Counted from the first letter of the stretch, positions 11,751 to 24,750 are shown. The stretch: DNA of 64,000 nt from Pyrus communis (GCF_963583255.1 NC_084803.1:17309428-17373427); one strand, 5' to 3'. Made by a program: numbers and translations. The notes: a model not told the origin generated them from the sequence alone.

Positions 11751-14426
11751 AGCTGCGCTTGTCTGAGTATTCTAGCTTGTAGTGTGTGTTCGTCACAATC
11801 TATATCTAGGTACCACTAACCAATATTATGTCTCTCTTCTATAACAATTATTCTTCACTAGGAATCATTCATGAATAAGATAAGGGTACTGTGTATGAAA
11901 CTTTCCCTGGATAATATAATATCGTCAATTGGATATAAAATCTCAGATGCATGAACACACAAAGAAATTTTAGGAAGGATGGACAGGAGAAACTTATGTG
12001 TCACTCTGGCTACACAGATTAGCTTTATATAGGAGTAAAATAGGCCAAGTTTGGAATTCATGCAATAAAGAGTATTTTAAAGGTAGGAACAATATTGGAA
12101 ACACCATGTGGGAAATGGATAGCCTTCAGTATGGCAGCAAAATCGTGACAAACTTGAATTGATAAACTGGTATGTATTTCTCTCGGTTAGTGTGATAAAA
12201 ACACGCTTTAAATTAAAACCAAATTTGTTCAAAGTTAGGCCGCTTTTGCTAGTAGTTTTCACTTTCAGAAGCATGATCATTAAACCACGACGAGGAAAAT
12301 GCCTAGTTGAACAAAAATACTTACAGCGCATTGATAGGTCACTTGTTTAGTCGGCCAAATCCACCAGCTTGATGTGCCATTGACCAAGGCAGCTTTAGAT
12401 TCTAATACAGACATTTGGAAAAAGAGAAAAACACAAGATCTTAGTTATAAATTTGGATAAGAACTCTTGGTAGGATCGAATAAGTTGGTATTTCAAATTT
12501 GTGGTACTATAGAGTACCAGCTGTGGTACTAACTTATCAAGTGGGTTGGGCGGTGAAATAGGCTATAGTGTATTTTGTTGTGTCACGCATTATCAAATTT
12601 TGTTTATACACATGCAAAAAGAACAGAAAATCGGATATAATTCTAAGATTATTAGGAATAATCCGGATTTGCTATATTCCATTTAGGTCTAACTTTCTTT
12701 CCAATTTAACAATTTTCCGTTTTCAGCGGATGAATCAACCTTTTTTTTTTTTTTTTGTATGGATAAGAGTTAAAATGTTGTTTTATAAGACATTTAAATT
12801 GAAGACGAATTAATTGTAAAATAAAATTTTGATTCAATTTATCTTAGTTTTCAAGTATTTTTAGTTTCCATCTAAGGTTGCTAATTTTGAATAATATGTG
12901 ATCGTGTAACTCTTTTGGATGTGATCATGTAACTCTTGTGATTCGTCTCCATCTATTTGGTTTTTCACTCACCTTTTAGAGATTTTTTGTTTGCTGCACC
13001 AGATTCAATTTAGCCTTAAAATTATCTCTAATCCCTAACCCTAACAACTGCTTAGATCTCCTTCCTTTATGCATGACACAAGTGCTCTCCTCTACCCTCC
13101 CAGTCCACAAATCCTCCACTTGTTTGCTAGATGTTTGCTTTCGATTGAGAAGTCTCTTTTGGCCCTTGTATTTGCTGCCCACCTCGAGAGCGAGTCATCA
13201 CTCACTCTAATGAAGGTGTGCAAAATCAATCAATTTGAGCTGGTTGGGTCTTTGCGCTGCCTCATTCTACGATTTTGATGGTGTTTAATTTCTTGTTTGC
13301 TGGCATCGGAAGTTTTCTCTTGTTCCTCAGGTGGTGGATATGGTTGCTGGTATTGGCTGCTTATTTCATTTGTTGTGTATCTTAGAGGTAAATTTGTGTA
13401 TTATTTGTGCATCTTTGTTGTTGTGAAAATAGGGATTAAATTTGTTCTTCATTTGAGACTTATTTGCAGTTGTGGTATTAATTTATGGCCCTTGTGTTTT
13501 GTTGGTACTGATCGTGTATAAGAATGACCTGAACGGCGAATTTGTGAGGTATATAGTGGTTGTGGCGAAGACAACTTCCGTCAACTGACGGAACCTAATT
13601 GAGTCATCATGTGCTTTGTTTGGGCTTCTTTGTCCACTTGGCCTACTAGCAGCTTTTCTTTAAGCTTATCTCATTTAACATTTTCATGTTCGATAAAAAA
13701 AAAAAAAAAACTCTTTGTTTTGATGCAATACCTTTTTTTTTTTTTTTTTTTTAAATTGTAGCCATTCAAAAATTTTCTACGAGAGTTTATACTTCCTCAT
13801 AAACAGGAAGGTGAGAATCGAACAACACTCACCCAAGTTTTTGTTATAATGATTAATGAAGATTTATCCATAAACTATACCATAATTTTGCAGAACAGAG
13901 AGAGAGAGAAAAAAAAAAAAAGAAAAAAAAAAAAAAAAGAAGGTATTTAGAGCTTGATCAAATCTGTTGAACTAGCTTTTTAATCCCGCAAATCAAACCT
14001 ACTGAACAATGTGACAACAATATATATCATGTGTCAAAAAGCACGACAAAAGATATATGGTAATTAGGTAAGATGTCATTTGACTGATCAAACCAGGAAA
14101 TTAGTTGCAAACTTGACCAATAATCTTGTTCCAGTTTTATGTAGCACCAATAAACTTGACCAATAAGGCAATAACGTTCTGTATTTTGTTCAAACTTTCC
14201 GACCGAGCAAACGATGTGCAATGTAAACGAGAATAGGTTAAAATTGATACGAGTTGAGATTTGGGCCCAGAGACAACATGTCTTAAGATATGTTCTGTCA
14301 TGTATATTAGCCCAAATGTAGAAGAGACAAAAATTAAAGTAAGCTCAAACTTTTTACGAGGGGAAGTTTTCCAGTGTGAATATTGTGCAATCACGTAATA
14401 TTATTCGTATATTATGTTATAAAATG
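11751..14426. other. Promoter of the transporter and gene-free spacer
   Basis: No gene recognised. The region contains homopolymer tracts (12740-12756, 13697-13712, 13732-13751, 13908-13938). A segment at about 12990-13705 ends in poly-A after a G/T-rich body and resembles the putative retroposon tail at 8790-9112 in style. Short open frames there show no domain. Confidence 0.45.
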
Positions 14427-14431
14427 TATAT

Positions 14432-14682
14432 TGTTGTTGTCTATTTTATCTAACAGGAAGAGAGAGGGTCAGCGGCAGAGAAAGTGATTGTATAGAGATG
14501 TGTTTGTAGGAATGTAGGAGAATGTGGTGTTATTCCTCCTACGTAGTGCCTTTATTTATAGTAATAAAGGAGAGAAAAAATCCTTCATCCTCAAGGAATA
14601 GAAGTCATAATAGGAAAGGATAACTAGAATGAAATCTAATCTAGGATTTACATAAGCACACTTTAATAGGAAGTTTACAACA
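14432..14682 (-). repeat. Copia 3' LTR
   Basis: 251 bp. On the plus strand it opens tgttgttgtctattttat and closes gaagtttacaaca after a shared aataggaag stretch. It pairs with 32330-32578. On the minus strand the boundary with internal sequence is a polypurine tract AAGGAGGAG (14691-14683). Confidence 0.88.
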
Positions 14683-14691
14683 CTCCTCCTT
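14683..14691 (-). other. Copia polypurine tract
   Basis: AAGGAGGAG on the minus strand, directly 5' of the 3' LTR, where plus-strand DNA synthesis is primed. Confidence 0.75.
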
Positions 14692-15123
14692 GAGTGTGTA
14701 AATAGTCAAGGTAGATTCAACATCATGTAGAAGTTGAGAAAGTCGACTCGTCAAAACTGATTCTACGGAACACGTTATTCTCAATAAGGTAGGAACTTGC
14801 ATAAGGAAGTAAGTCTCACAAAAAACCCTAAGGTTAAGGCAAAAACCTGAGTAGGGACAAAATCCATAGTCTAAGGAAAAATGCGTGAGTAATGAAAAGT
14901 AAAAAAAAACGTTTACAAGACATTATCAGGGATATGATCAACCCAAGGTGGGTGCCTTGTTAAAACCTAGTTAGGTAGTAAAAACCCAGTGGGAAAATGC
15001 TCCTAATCGTAGGGAAAAAGAGTACATTAAGATCAAGCAAGTATACTTTAAGATACTCCCCCTAAGTTTGACACAATTCCAAAGAGAACTAGCTATGTTA
15101 CAACTCAGAAAGTTTACGCATAC

Positions 15124-17488
15124 CTATTCCTTAAACAAGCTTTTGAAACGTCGTCTTTGACAGTGATTTGGTGAAGAGATCAGCCATATTGTCTTGTGAA
15201 AGGATTTGCGTGACTTCAATCTTCTGATGCTTTTGTTGTTGATGTGAGAAGAAGAACTTCGGCGCAATGTGCTTGGTGTTGTCTCCTTTGATGTAACCCT
15301 TCTTGAGCTGTTCGATGCATGCTGCATTATCTTCATAGACCGTCGTAGGGACATCAATGACGGGATAAAGATCACATAAGCTTTAAATATGGCCCACAAC
15401 TGCTCTCAATTAAAACAATTCTCAAGTTGTTTCATGTAAGGCGAGAATTTCAGCATGGTTAGACGAAGTGGCAACTAAGGTCTATTTAGTTGACCTCTAA
15501 GAGATTGCGATGCCTCCAATGGTAAAGACATAACCCGTTTGACAATGCGCCTTGTACGGATCAGATAAGTATCATGCGTTGGCATAACCAACAAGACGAA
15601 AATTGACTCGAGAAGCTGGGGGGGGTGCGGCATCACTCGAGGATCTGTAGGGATAGAACAAGCCAAAATCCGTAGTACCCTTAAGGTAACGAAAGATGTC
15701 TTTAACACTAGTCTAATGTCTGCGTGTTGGTGCATTACTGTATCTTGTCAAAAGATTAATAGCGAATGAGATGTCGAGTCTAGTGCATTGAGCTAAGTAC
15801 AATAAAGCGCCTATCGCACTTAGATAAGGAACTTCAGGCTCAGAAATCTTTTCATTGTCCTTCTTCGGTTGGAAGGGATCTTGTTTTGCATCTAGCGATC
15901 GAACGATCATAGGAGTACTCGAAAGCTTCGCTTTATCCTCATTAAAGAGATGTAACACCTTCTGGGTGTAGTTCGATTGATGAACTAAGATTCCATCTGA
16001 ACGATGCTCTATCTCAAGATAGAGACAGTATCGAGCCTTTCCTAGAACTTGCATCTCAAATTCCGACTTCAGGTGTGCGGTAGTTCTCGCGAGCTCTTCA
16101 AGAGTTCCGATAAGATTCATGTCATCAACATATACTGCAACTATTGCAAAACTGGAATGTGACTTCTTAGTGAACACACAAGGGCATAGTTCATTGTTCA
16201 CATATCCCTGACTAGTCAAATACTCACTCAGATGGTTATACCACATTTTTCTGGATTGCTTCAAACCGTAAAGTGAACGCTTCAGCCAAATTGAGAGCAT
16301 GTTTTGGGGTTTGGAAATATTTGATCCAGTCAATGTAAGTCAGGAACTTTCATATAAATTTCCGTATCAATATCCCTATAGAGATACACAGTTACTACAT
16401 CCATTAGCTGCATACTCAGTTTTTCGAAAACTACCAAACTGATAAGGTAGCTAAAAGTAATCACATCCATAACGGGTGATTAAGTTTCATCATAGTCAAT
16501 CTCAGAGTGTTGTGAGAAGCCTTGTATAACAAGACAAGCTTTGTAATGCACAATTTTGTTCTTCTCATTACACTTCTGAATGAAAACCCACTTGTAGCCA
16601 ACGAGCTTCACTTATGGAGAGGTAGGAGGTATAGGTCCAAATACCTTATGTTTCACAAGAGAATAGAGTTCGACCTGGATTACTTGTTTCCAGTTTGACC
16701 AATCAGTTCTACGTCGACATTCATCAACGGAACGGGGTTTAATGTCATCCCTCAACATACTCTTAGTAGTTACTGCATATGCTAATGCATTGTCTACGAT
16801 CATTTCATTTCTACACCATACATCATCTAAGCTAACATAATAGACTGAAATCTCATGATTCTCACGAAGATGATTCATTTCTTCAAAGACACTTCCGTAA
16901 TTTAGAATTTCCTCATAAGTTGGATAGAATGAGTAAATGACGGTCGGATTCGCAGTAGGCTCTTCAGGTGCCTGTGTCGTGGGTTTCCTCTTTCGGGGGT
17001 GTGAATCCTTTGAACCAAAAGGTCTCCCATGCTTATGTGTAGGGGCAGATGATTCGCTAGTCGCTAATGTACGTGGATTAGCCAAAAGTGGCATCCCAGG
17101 CTTCCATGAGGGAAATCCATCGTACATTTGGTACATCTATCTTTGCAAGCGCATTCACAGCTGGAATATGTGATATTGTCACTCGCTCTAGATCGGTGAA
17201 AGCATTTGGCATGTTCTTAGCTATGATCTGAAGATCTAATATCCACCGCACTTCAGTTTCAGACTGAGCGGTGCAAGGATTTAAATGAGACAAAGTGAGA
17301 GTCGTCCACGATAATTTGTGTTGTTCTTCAGGAACTTTGACGTTCTTATCTCCCCCTAATGACGGGAAGACTGTCTCATAGAAATGACAATTCACGAAAC
17401 GAGCGGTAAAAAGATCACCTGTCAAAGGTTCTGAGTAATGAATCATTGAAAGAGAATCATATCCGACATAGATTCTCATCATTCGCAA
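15124..17488 (-). pseudogene. Copia pol, 3' part: integrase end, reverse transcriptase, RNase H (broken)
   Basis: Open pieces follow each other on the minus strand. 17488-17078 is the end of integrase. 17136-16612 ends in HKVFGPIPP-like sequence (reverse-transcriptase start). 16333-15713 carries the reverse-transcriptase core with SLYGLKQSRKMW and the catalytic YVDDMNLIG, then SAIGALLYLAQCTRLDISFA. 15399-15124 covers the RNase H end, where another frame reads DNMADLFTKSLSKTTFQKL. Fragments are separated by stops and frame changes, so no full polyprotein can be made. After it (15060-14692) lies non-coding sequence typical of the Copia pol-to-LTR gap, for example cccagtgggaaaatgctcc. Confidence 0.85.
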
Positions 17489-18374
17489 CAGGCCTCAGGC
17501 AAACCAACATGGTTGCATGCAATATTACATAGACCCAAGTAGCGATCGAGAGTGTGGTACATATGACCAACGACGTTTAATGAATGCCTCTTCCAGACCG
17601 TTTTGGGTGTGAACAATGGGCACAGGATGTTCAACTTCAACACCAACTGACATGCAATAGTCATCAAAAGTTTTAGATGTGAATTCTCCAGCATAATCCA
17701 ATCAAATAGATTTGATCAGATAATCAGGGTGGTGAGCCCAGAGCTTGATAACCTGAGTCAACAGTTTGGAGAATACAGCTTTCCTTGTGGACAACAAGCA
17801 CACGTGTGACCAACGTGTGGAATCGTAAACAAAAGCCATAAAATATCTAAATGGTCCGTAAGGAGGGTGAATCAGTCCACAAATGTCCCCCTGAATCATT
17901 CGTAGAAAAATAGGAGTATTCGAACGAATCTTGTCATAAGAAGGCCTAATGATAAGTTTCCCCATGGAGCAGGTTTGACATGTGATTCCTTGAATCAAAC
18001 CTAAACTTCGAGTTAGTGGATGCCCGTGTGATGATTTGAATATACAACGCATTGCTATTCATCTAGGATCCCAAACGATCATGCCAAAGTGTAGTTTCGT
18101 GCGCGGTCCTAGAGGTAGGGCTAGCCACATAATGGCATTCTATAGGGCATATGGCCGTAGTATACAGACTACTCGGGATACGCTCTATCTTCTCTAGAAT
18201 ACAGTTCTGGCCATATTCGTAAGAAGTTATGCACATAAATTCAACTCGGTTTTCTACATAAGTTTCATCTTGATAATTGTTATCTCTAATGTCCTTGAGA
18301 CTCAACAACATTCTTCCAGAACATGGAGAATAGAATGCCTCATCAATGGTCAAAATTGTACCATTGGACAACAT
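17479..18374 (-). pseudogene. Copia pol, 5' part: GAG-pre-integrase and integrase core (broken)
   Basis: 18374-18063 contains MLSNGTILTIDEAFYSP and ends in ETTLWHDRLGS, the GAG-pre-integrase border. 18052-17702 holds the histidine/cysteine region (SHGHPLTRS, TCQTCSMGKL) and the integrase core start GDICGLIHPPYGPFRYFM. 17694-17479 continues the core with a Q(V)LKLNI and NVVGHMYHTLDR region. Stops occur between pieces. Confidence 0.82.
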
Positions 18375-18929
18375 TATATGTGCCTTACTGTATCATTCGA
18401 TCAAGTTGGATGAGCCTGAAAGGGTTATCAGAGGTGCATTCTTAGGTATGAAGTTAGTAAAATAAATGCGTTCATGCTATACAATGTGTGTGGTTGCACT
18501 ATCTGCCAGACAACTAACTTCCCCACTAGTCATACCAAGAATGAAAAATTAATTTGAATCGGTCACATGCATAAAAGTTCTTAAAACAAATATCAATTCA
18601 AAATAATTTTAAGTATTCAAGGATTTAATTAAAAACTTAATATCCAAAAAACAAATCACCAACAAATAATCCAAATATAAAGGAAAATTGTTCAAAATTT
18701 AACCAAACAACAATTTAGGGGAGGGGGGTTCGGCCACTACTGTGGAATTCGGCCCAATGTTTATTTTAACTAAAAAAATAGTTTATCTTTAAGATTCTAA
18801 TCTTCCATAGGGGTAACGACCTCGTAAAAGTAAAAAACCTCAATCTTTGTACTCTCTGGTTCGTCCACTTGCATAAAGTTTGATCCAAACTTTTGATGAT
18901 GAGAATGATATTTAGCTACAACCTTTTGG

Positions 18930-19765
18930 GGAGCTCAGCAAACACGGGACCAATGGTCCTTTGAACCACATCGATATAACATATCTGCATCCATAGTTTC
19001 AGGTGCTTTGCATTTATTCTTGAAGTTTAGGGCACTAAGAGCGAGGTTTAGGCATTTCTAGGCTTTGTTTCCTCCCTTAGATGGGCCTTAGCTCTGTTGA
19101 CCTTGATGGGGTGGCTTCTGGCCGCCCCTACCACACCTCTTTTGGTGTTTTGGGTGTTGGTTCGCGCTATAGTATGCTTCAGGCACAACAGGTTGAGCTT
19201 GATGATTCTTCATCAACAACTGATTCTACTTTTCAACGAGAAGTAAAACAGAGATAAAATTCGAAAACTTAGTGAACTTCTGAGCTCCATATTGTTGCTG
19301 CAAGACAATATTAGTAGGAGAGAAGGTCGAATAGGTCTTCTCCAAGAGATCTTCTTCGATCAAAGTCTTGTTACAAAAATTGAGAAGTGATCGGATTCGA
19401 TAAACTTCAGAATTATATTCATTCACAAACTTAAATTCTTGGAAGCACAAATGCTGCCAGTCATGTCTTACTTCAGGCAAGAAGATTTCATTTTGGTGAT
19501 CAAAGCGATCAGCCAAAGTGACCCATAGTGCTCGTGGATCCTCCTCAGCAAGGTACTCAGTTTGCAGGGCATCATGAATATGTCTTCGGATGAAGATCAT
19601 AGCAGTGGATTTCTTAACTTCACCAACTGGGTTGTCCCTCTCATCTCCAATGGCGGGATGCAAATTCTTTGCAGTGAGGTGGAGTTTCACATCTTGGACC
19701 CACTTGAGGTAGTTCCTTCCAGAGACCTCCAAAGTGGTGAAGTCGAGTTTGTTCAAATTCGACAT
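18930..19765 (-). pseudogene. Copia gag with CCHC zinc knuckle
   Basis: The open part 19765-19226 starts MSNLNKLDFTTLEVSGRNYL and has WVQDVKLHLTAKNL and LWVTLADRFDHQ, the plant Copia gag (UBN2-type) pattern. Downstream on the same strand, at about 18981-18937, is C-Y-R-C-G-S-K-D-H-W-S-R-V-C, a perfect CX2CX4HX4C zinc knuckle, followed at once by a stop. Gag packages element RNA. The frame is interrupted between the two parts. Confidence 0.85.
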
Positions 19766-20932
19766 ATTCCTATCACAAAATATATGGACAAGATATGGTT
19801 AGTATAATGGAGAAAAATTAATCCATTTACATAGGGGCAGAACATTCAGGTTCTAATAAACATGTATTGGTTTAAATTTGCATGAAAAAACTTCAGGTTT
19901 TCATAGGTGATGTTTTTAAAGAAAACTTCAGGTTTTCATATAAGGCATGTTTTTAAGAAACTTCAGGCTTCGAAATGATTATGAACTTCAGGTTCATATG
20001 TTCCTGCAGGCAAACACAAATATATCTACATAAATAAGCAACAAGAAAATAAGCAAATAGAACTTCAAGTCTATAATTATAATTGAATTAATTATTTGGA
20101 CTTTGGGCCAAATTTAAAGTGTGGGTGAAAAAAATATAAAACCCATTGGGCCTAAAATAATTAGGCAATGAAACTCGGGGCCCAAAAACTTGGACCAAAG
20201 CCCATATGTGGGCTGAGTAATCTAGAACGTGCGGCCCAGGCCTAAAATTAGGTTGGGTTGTGCTCGGCTGGGCTGCAGACCCAAAATAGAGATGGCACAG
20301 ATCTGCTGATTCGTAGCATATGTGTTAGTAAGGAGGGTGCGATTGAGTGTGTCACAAGCCAAGGTACTGGATCTCCAGCTATGGGCTGAGATCTGGTTTG
20401 GTGGGGACATGGGGACACCAAAGCCATATAGGCTAGTGTCGGGAGTTGGGTTGGGCCAAGGTAGCGGGCCACTGCAGGTGAGCTTTTTTTTTTTTTCTCG
20501 ATTAATGGTCGGGTTGGGCTTGTAGTAGCAAGCCTAAAGAAAAAAAAAATAGTCCGAGTCAATGTCAGGCCCAAAAAATAAGGTCAGGTTGGACCAAGAA
20601 ATCCTAGCAGAGCTAGAGGGTGTTGCTGGAGAAGGTGACCGGCGTTGCCACTGCAAGTGGCCAATACTTGGACGAGGAGACTCGAGGGGGGGTACCCTTG
20701 TTGGGTATTTTCGACCATGATTATGAATGGAGATTATGAAATCTCAACGAATCAACAAAAAAAAAAAAAAACCTTAGAAATTGAAATTGGAATTTCGAGA
20801 AATCCGATGAAATTCGAAGGAATCTCAACCAAGTAACACCAATGGACGATCTTCAGGTCGCCAAGGAGGTAGCCAAGATGGCTGGGCATGGTTGCAGGCC
20901 ATGCATCATGATGGTTCATGGTGGCGACACCT
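19766..20932 (-). other. Copia leader, proximal segment
   Basis: Non-coding leader of the Copia between its gag start and the solo-LTR insertion. It contains repeated acttcaggttttcat motifs (19850-20010) and a G/C-rich run of gggccca-type motifs (20100-20580). The open frames at 20222-20574 are not conserved. Confidence 0.6.
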
Positions 20933-20969
20933 TGTAATACCCCATATAAAAAAAATGACAATATATATA

Positions 20970-21190
20970 TGTGTGTGTGTTTAAGTAATTATTTTTATGC
21001 AATGATTTTATTGAGTTTCTTTATATATACTAAGAGTACAAAAAACTCGTATTTTTGACATGTAAGTTAGTAGAGATTCTTTCACTACAAGAATATATTT
21101 TTATGCAATGATTTTATTGAGTTTCTTTATATACGCTATGAGTACAAAAAAAAAAAACTCGTATTTTCACTACAAGAATATATTTTTGTC
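20970..21190. repeat. Direct repeat of about 110 bp within the solo LTR
   Basis: The segment tatttttatgcaatgatttt through gagtttctttatata, then gagtacaaaaaa, occurs twice, followed each time by tcactacaagaatatattt. Confidence 0.75.
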
Positions 21191-21502
21191 TAGCAAGTAC
21201 TTTTATACTTAAATTTTTCCAATTGGAGATGGTTGTACTAATTAGCATCTCTTTATAAATTGTAATGCAATATGCATTAAGTTAATAGCTTCATGTAGAT
21301 TAGATTGTTTTGTTAGGCTTTTCATTGATTGGATCTTTTATTACATCACCATTTGGCTAGCCTCTTTCTTTGTAGACTTACTATGTTTTTTGATCCAACA
21401 AGCTTACCTTGAGATAAACCTTTACGTGGCCTTTGATGCTTGCATCCATCATGCATTATATTCATTAGTTCATAATTAACTTAACACATGTCTCTTTGCC
21501 AT

Positions 21503-21713
21503 TTGAACACATACCATTGTCAATGATTAACTTCACATTTGGTGTGTTTCTATTGGAACACATATTAGGGCTAAGGATTAGCTTAATATTTGTTGTTTTT
21601 ATATTGGACCACATTTCATTGCTAATGATTAGGACACCACTTGTTACCTTGTTATTGGAACACATTTTATATCTAATGATTGGCACAACACTTGGTTTCT
21701 TTCTATTGGCACA
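21503..21713. repeat. 51-bp tandem repeat, four diverged units, open in both directions
   Basis: Units begin ttg(g)aacacat at 21503, 21553, 21604, 21655 and (partial) 21706, a period of 51 bp. Because 51 is 17 codons, the minus strand (21686-21465) reads as 17-residue repeats of the form M-C/W-S-N-x-K/N-x-T-x-x-x-K-L-I; the plus strand (21496-21768) is also open and hydrophobic. There is no other sign of coding. Confidence 0.8.
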
Positions 21714-22461
21714 CTTGGGATATTTTTTTTGGAGAGAAAGATGTCATGCAATCTTTATAAAGGAATGAGCAAGAACCAACGGAAGACATGAAGAAAAGAG
21801 AGAAGAAGAAGAAGAAGAAGAAGAAAAAAAGAGGAAGAAAGAACCAATGCAACAAAAAGCCATTCTCCCTTTAATATTACTTCTTATCTTTCTTTTACAT
21901 ATTGTTAAGGCTTTAAGCCATCTTTCATTGTATTTGTAAATCCTTCATATATAGTGAAATACAATGAAAGCAAACCCCAATGGATGTAGTCGATTTGGCG
22001 AACCACTTAAATCTTGTGTTGTTTATGCATTTACATTTTGAGATCATTGCCATGAGAAGCACTCCACTAAACCATTGAAAATCTCCATTTACTTCTCTTG
22101 AGAATGTTGTAAAATAAGATAGACAAATCCCAGAAAATGCATGAGAGCTTACATAACATAATTGCTCTATGGAACTCAAATGGGGTTATGCATCAATATC
22201 GCCTAGAGAGAGATGAAGTAAACTGGTAAAGTAATATTCCTCAATTAGATTGTTGTGTGTTATCCATACTATATATTATTGATAAGATAATATGATTTTG
22301 GCTACTAACAATTTGATTAGTGTTGCAGATGTTATAGAGCATGTGATTATTGATATCCTTGTTACATGGCATATACATAAGCATTCTTGTAAAGTAAGAA
22401 AAAGAGTTAAATTGCGTTTGAGTTGCGAGGATAGTCAAGGGCTAAAGTTTGCCTTGAATAT

Positions 22462-22600
22462 AAAATAATGAACCTTGTATACGTCAGGCATCGGGTGCAG
22501 GGCTTGAGTAAACAATTGGTTGGTTATAAAATAATGAAATCTTGTATATGTCAAGCGTCTGGGGAAGGGCTTGAATATACAATTGGGCGTCGGGGAAAGT
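22462..22600. repeat. Diverged direct repeat of about 78 bp in the solo LTR
   Basis: Two copies of aaaataatga(a)...cttgtata-gtcaggc/gtcaagc...gggcttga then acaattggt/g. Confidence 0.65.
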
Positions 22601-23098
22601 GCCTGTTTAATAAAGTGGAAAATGAGAATTTAATAACAAAAATTGGGTTTAAGGGATGAACAGGAGTTAACTCATATTCTAAGGTATTCGAAGCCAAGTG
22701 GTATAAGCATGGTATGGGACGTGCAGGCTTAGGTGCCTTAGGTATGTGTTAACGGGATTAGAAGGGAGTGAGTACATGCATCCATCATTTGCATATATTT
22801 CATGCATTCGAAAGAGTTGTTACAATTTAATTATTATTTTGTTGGTACCTTTTGTTGTGAATTAATTTGTGCACTATAGTTATTCCGCTGCGTATTAAAA
22901 AATTTTATGTAGTAAACTCAAGCGATTAGTATGTAAAAGTTGTTAACTAGTGTTATAGGATGTATTGTGTAATCAACTCCAAATAATTTTATTTTAATTT
23001 TTCTACCATGTCTTGGTTGTAGAATTTATTTCTATAGCTAAGATATGGCACACACCCTATCTCGTGAATAGTCTTTATTTGCGGGTCAGGGCGTGACA

Positions 23099-23127
23099 CA
23101 CCTTCTGGGTGTCGGGTCTAGTTTATG
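23099..23127 (-). other. 29-base scrap of Copia leader between two insertions
   Basis: Includes the right copy of the solo-LTR duplication (cacct) and ends in ttatg, the left duplication of the Gypsy element. It continues logically at 31919 in the reconstructed Copia leader. Confidence 0.7.
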
Positions 23128-24659
23128 TGACACACCCCGACCAAAATCAAGGCATGCTGGCCGTCACGTGAGGGTGACGTAGCCATGTGCACAGTGCGAA
23201 AGCAATAATAATATAAGAAATGCGAACTAACTAGAGCACTAAATAAGTTAAGGTGCGAGACGAAATAATTCACAACCAGAACATAAGTAGCCTAAGTGCA
23301 GTCCAGCAGGACGAAAACTAATTATACAACACCCAAGGGTGGCCATACAATGGTGATAATCTGTAAGAGCTGCCACAGATTCCTCACAAGCCACTAAAAA
23401 GCACTCCTAACTAGAACCTGGAGGGGCGCAAAACAGAAAGTGTGAGTGGGTAAAAACAAAGCTTTTCAAAATCATTTCATTTCTCAAAAGCTCTAACCCC
23501 TTGCCGTAAAACCTGTATAATTTCCCAGTAAATATAATATATTCGTATTTCAAAACATTCGTATTTCAAAACCATGCTCAACATGCTTTAATCATAAATA
23601 TGCCATGCCATAAACGAAACTAGGTAATAACTTCTTATACAATGCTCAAATGAGGTTATTGAATATACCAACGTAATCTACTCAACCTCACGAACATCCC
23701 TATATTTTTGGAAAAAATTTCCGACCACCCACACGCCGCCACATGCCGGCCAAGGCACGGCCAGACGCGCCCCCACGCATGGCCAACCCTAACGGAACAG
23801 TTAACTGCTATTAGGAATATTCCGTTAAAACCTTAACAGAAGTCAACGGCATTACCTGACACCGTTAGAATATTCCGTCAACTCCAACGGAATATTCGTT
23901 TCCTTCTCTGACGAGCTTCGCCGATCGCCACCGTTTGCAACTTAAATTTTCGCCGGTTTCTGGAAAAACTTTAAAACTTCATATCTTTTCCATTTCTCAA
24001 CCAAATTCCATGAAATTTGTACCAAAATCAAGCTTACAATGAGTAGAACAAAACCTTACTACTTTTAGGACTTAAATCCAATGGAATCTTGCCGGAAAAG
24101 CACACGAAAATCCGGCCAAACTTGAAACTCGCCAAACTCAATTTCCTGACGTCCAAAACACTTCGTTTTTCTTCTCTGAGCTTCGTGAAGCTTAAAAACT
24201 TCAAAAAACTTCACGATCACAATGGCATGAACAGTACCCAAATCGGAGCTCGTGAGAAACTACGGTTTTTGAAGGTTTCACGTCCAACCAAAGGTATGGA
24301 TTGACTTCTAAGCTTGTAAGGAGTCCAAAAACACCAACAACGATCTCGATCTGCGACTAAAAGGGTTGGTTTAAGGTTTGTCCGTACAGTTGTACGGAAA
24401 TGGGAGAAAATCCGAGAAAGAGGAAAGAGACAGAGGGTCAATGGAAAAAAGGTTTATGTGTGTGTGATGTCTAGCCGAGTCACCAACCAAAAATAAATAA
24501 AAATAAAACCTAAGTCTAAGTTCTTAATTGGTTCCCAAATGATAGGACTTAGCTTAAATGGTCCACATCCAAAGTAAAACCACACGACACCATAAACATT
24601 CAAGGGTACTTTAGTAATTTCACTCCATTGATACAAATATTTCGGGACGGGCTGTCACA
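23128..24659 (-). repeat. Gypsy 3' LTR, shortened (1532 bp)
   Basis: Aligns along its length with 29602-31918 but lacks 770 bp at position 23610/23611. The missing block corresponds to 30091-30860 of the 5' LTR, and only one base of homology spans the join. Confidence 0.88.
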
Positions 24660-24673
24660 ACCTACCCTCCTTA
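24660..24673 (-). other. Gypsy polypurine tract
   Basis: On the minus strand this reads AAGGAGGGTAGGT, directly before the 3' LTR (TGTGACAGCC). Confidence 0.75.
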
Positions 24674-24750
24674 AGAAAATTTCGTCCTTGAAATTACATA
24701 ACAACAAACAAACCACTAGTAATCATAAAACATGCGCGGATACATTTCTC

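Larger units (their letters stand above)
20933..23098. mobile_element. Solo LTR (2166 bp) inserted in the Copia leader
   Basis: Starts tgtaatacccc and ends gggtcagggcgtgaca, both typical Gypsy LTR ends. It is flanked by a perfect 5-bp duplication cacct (20928-20932 and 23099-23103). No polymerase genes lie between the ends, so it is a solo LTR left by recombination between two LTRs, or less likely a small non-autonomous element. Orientation is uncertain because both ends look LTR-like. Only 29 bases of Copia leader (23099-23127) separate it from the Gypsy element. Confidence 0.8.

Noticed and set aside
20222..20574. Frames of 62-108 codons on both strands
   Set aside because: Lie in the Copia leader; composition-driven, no domain.
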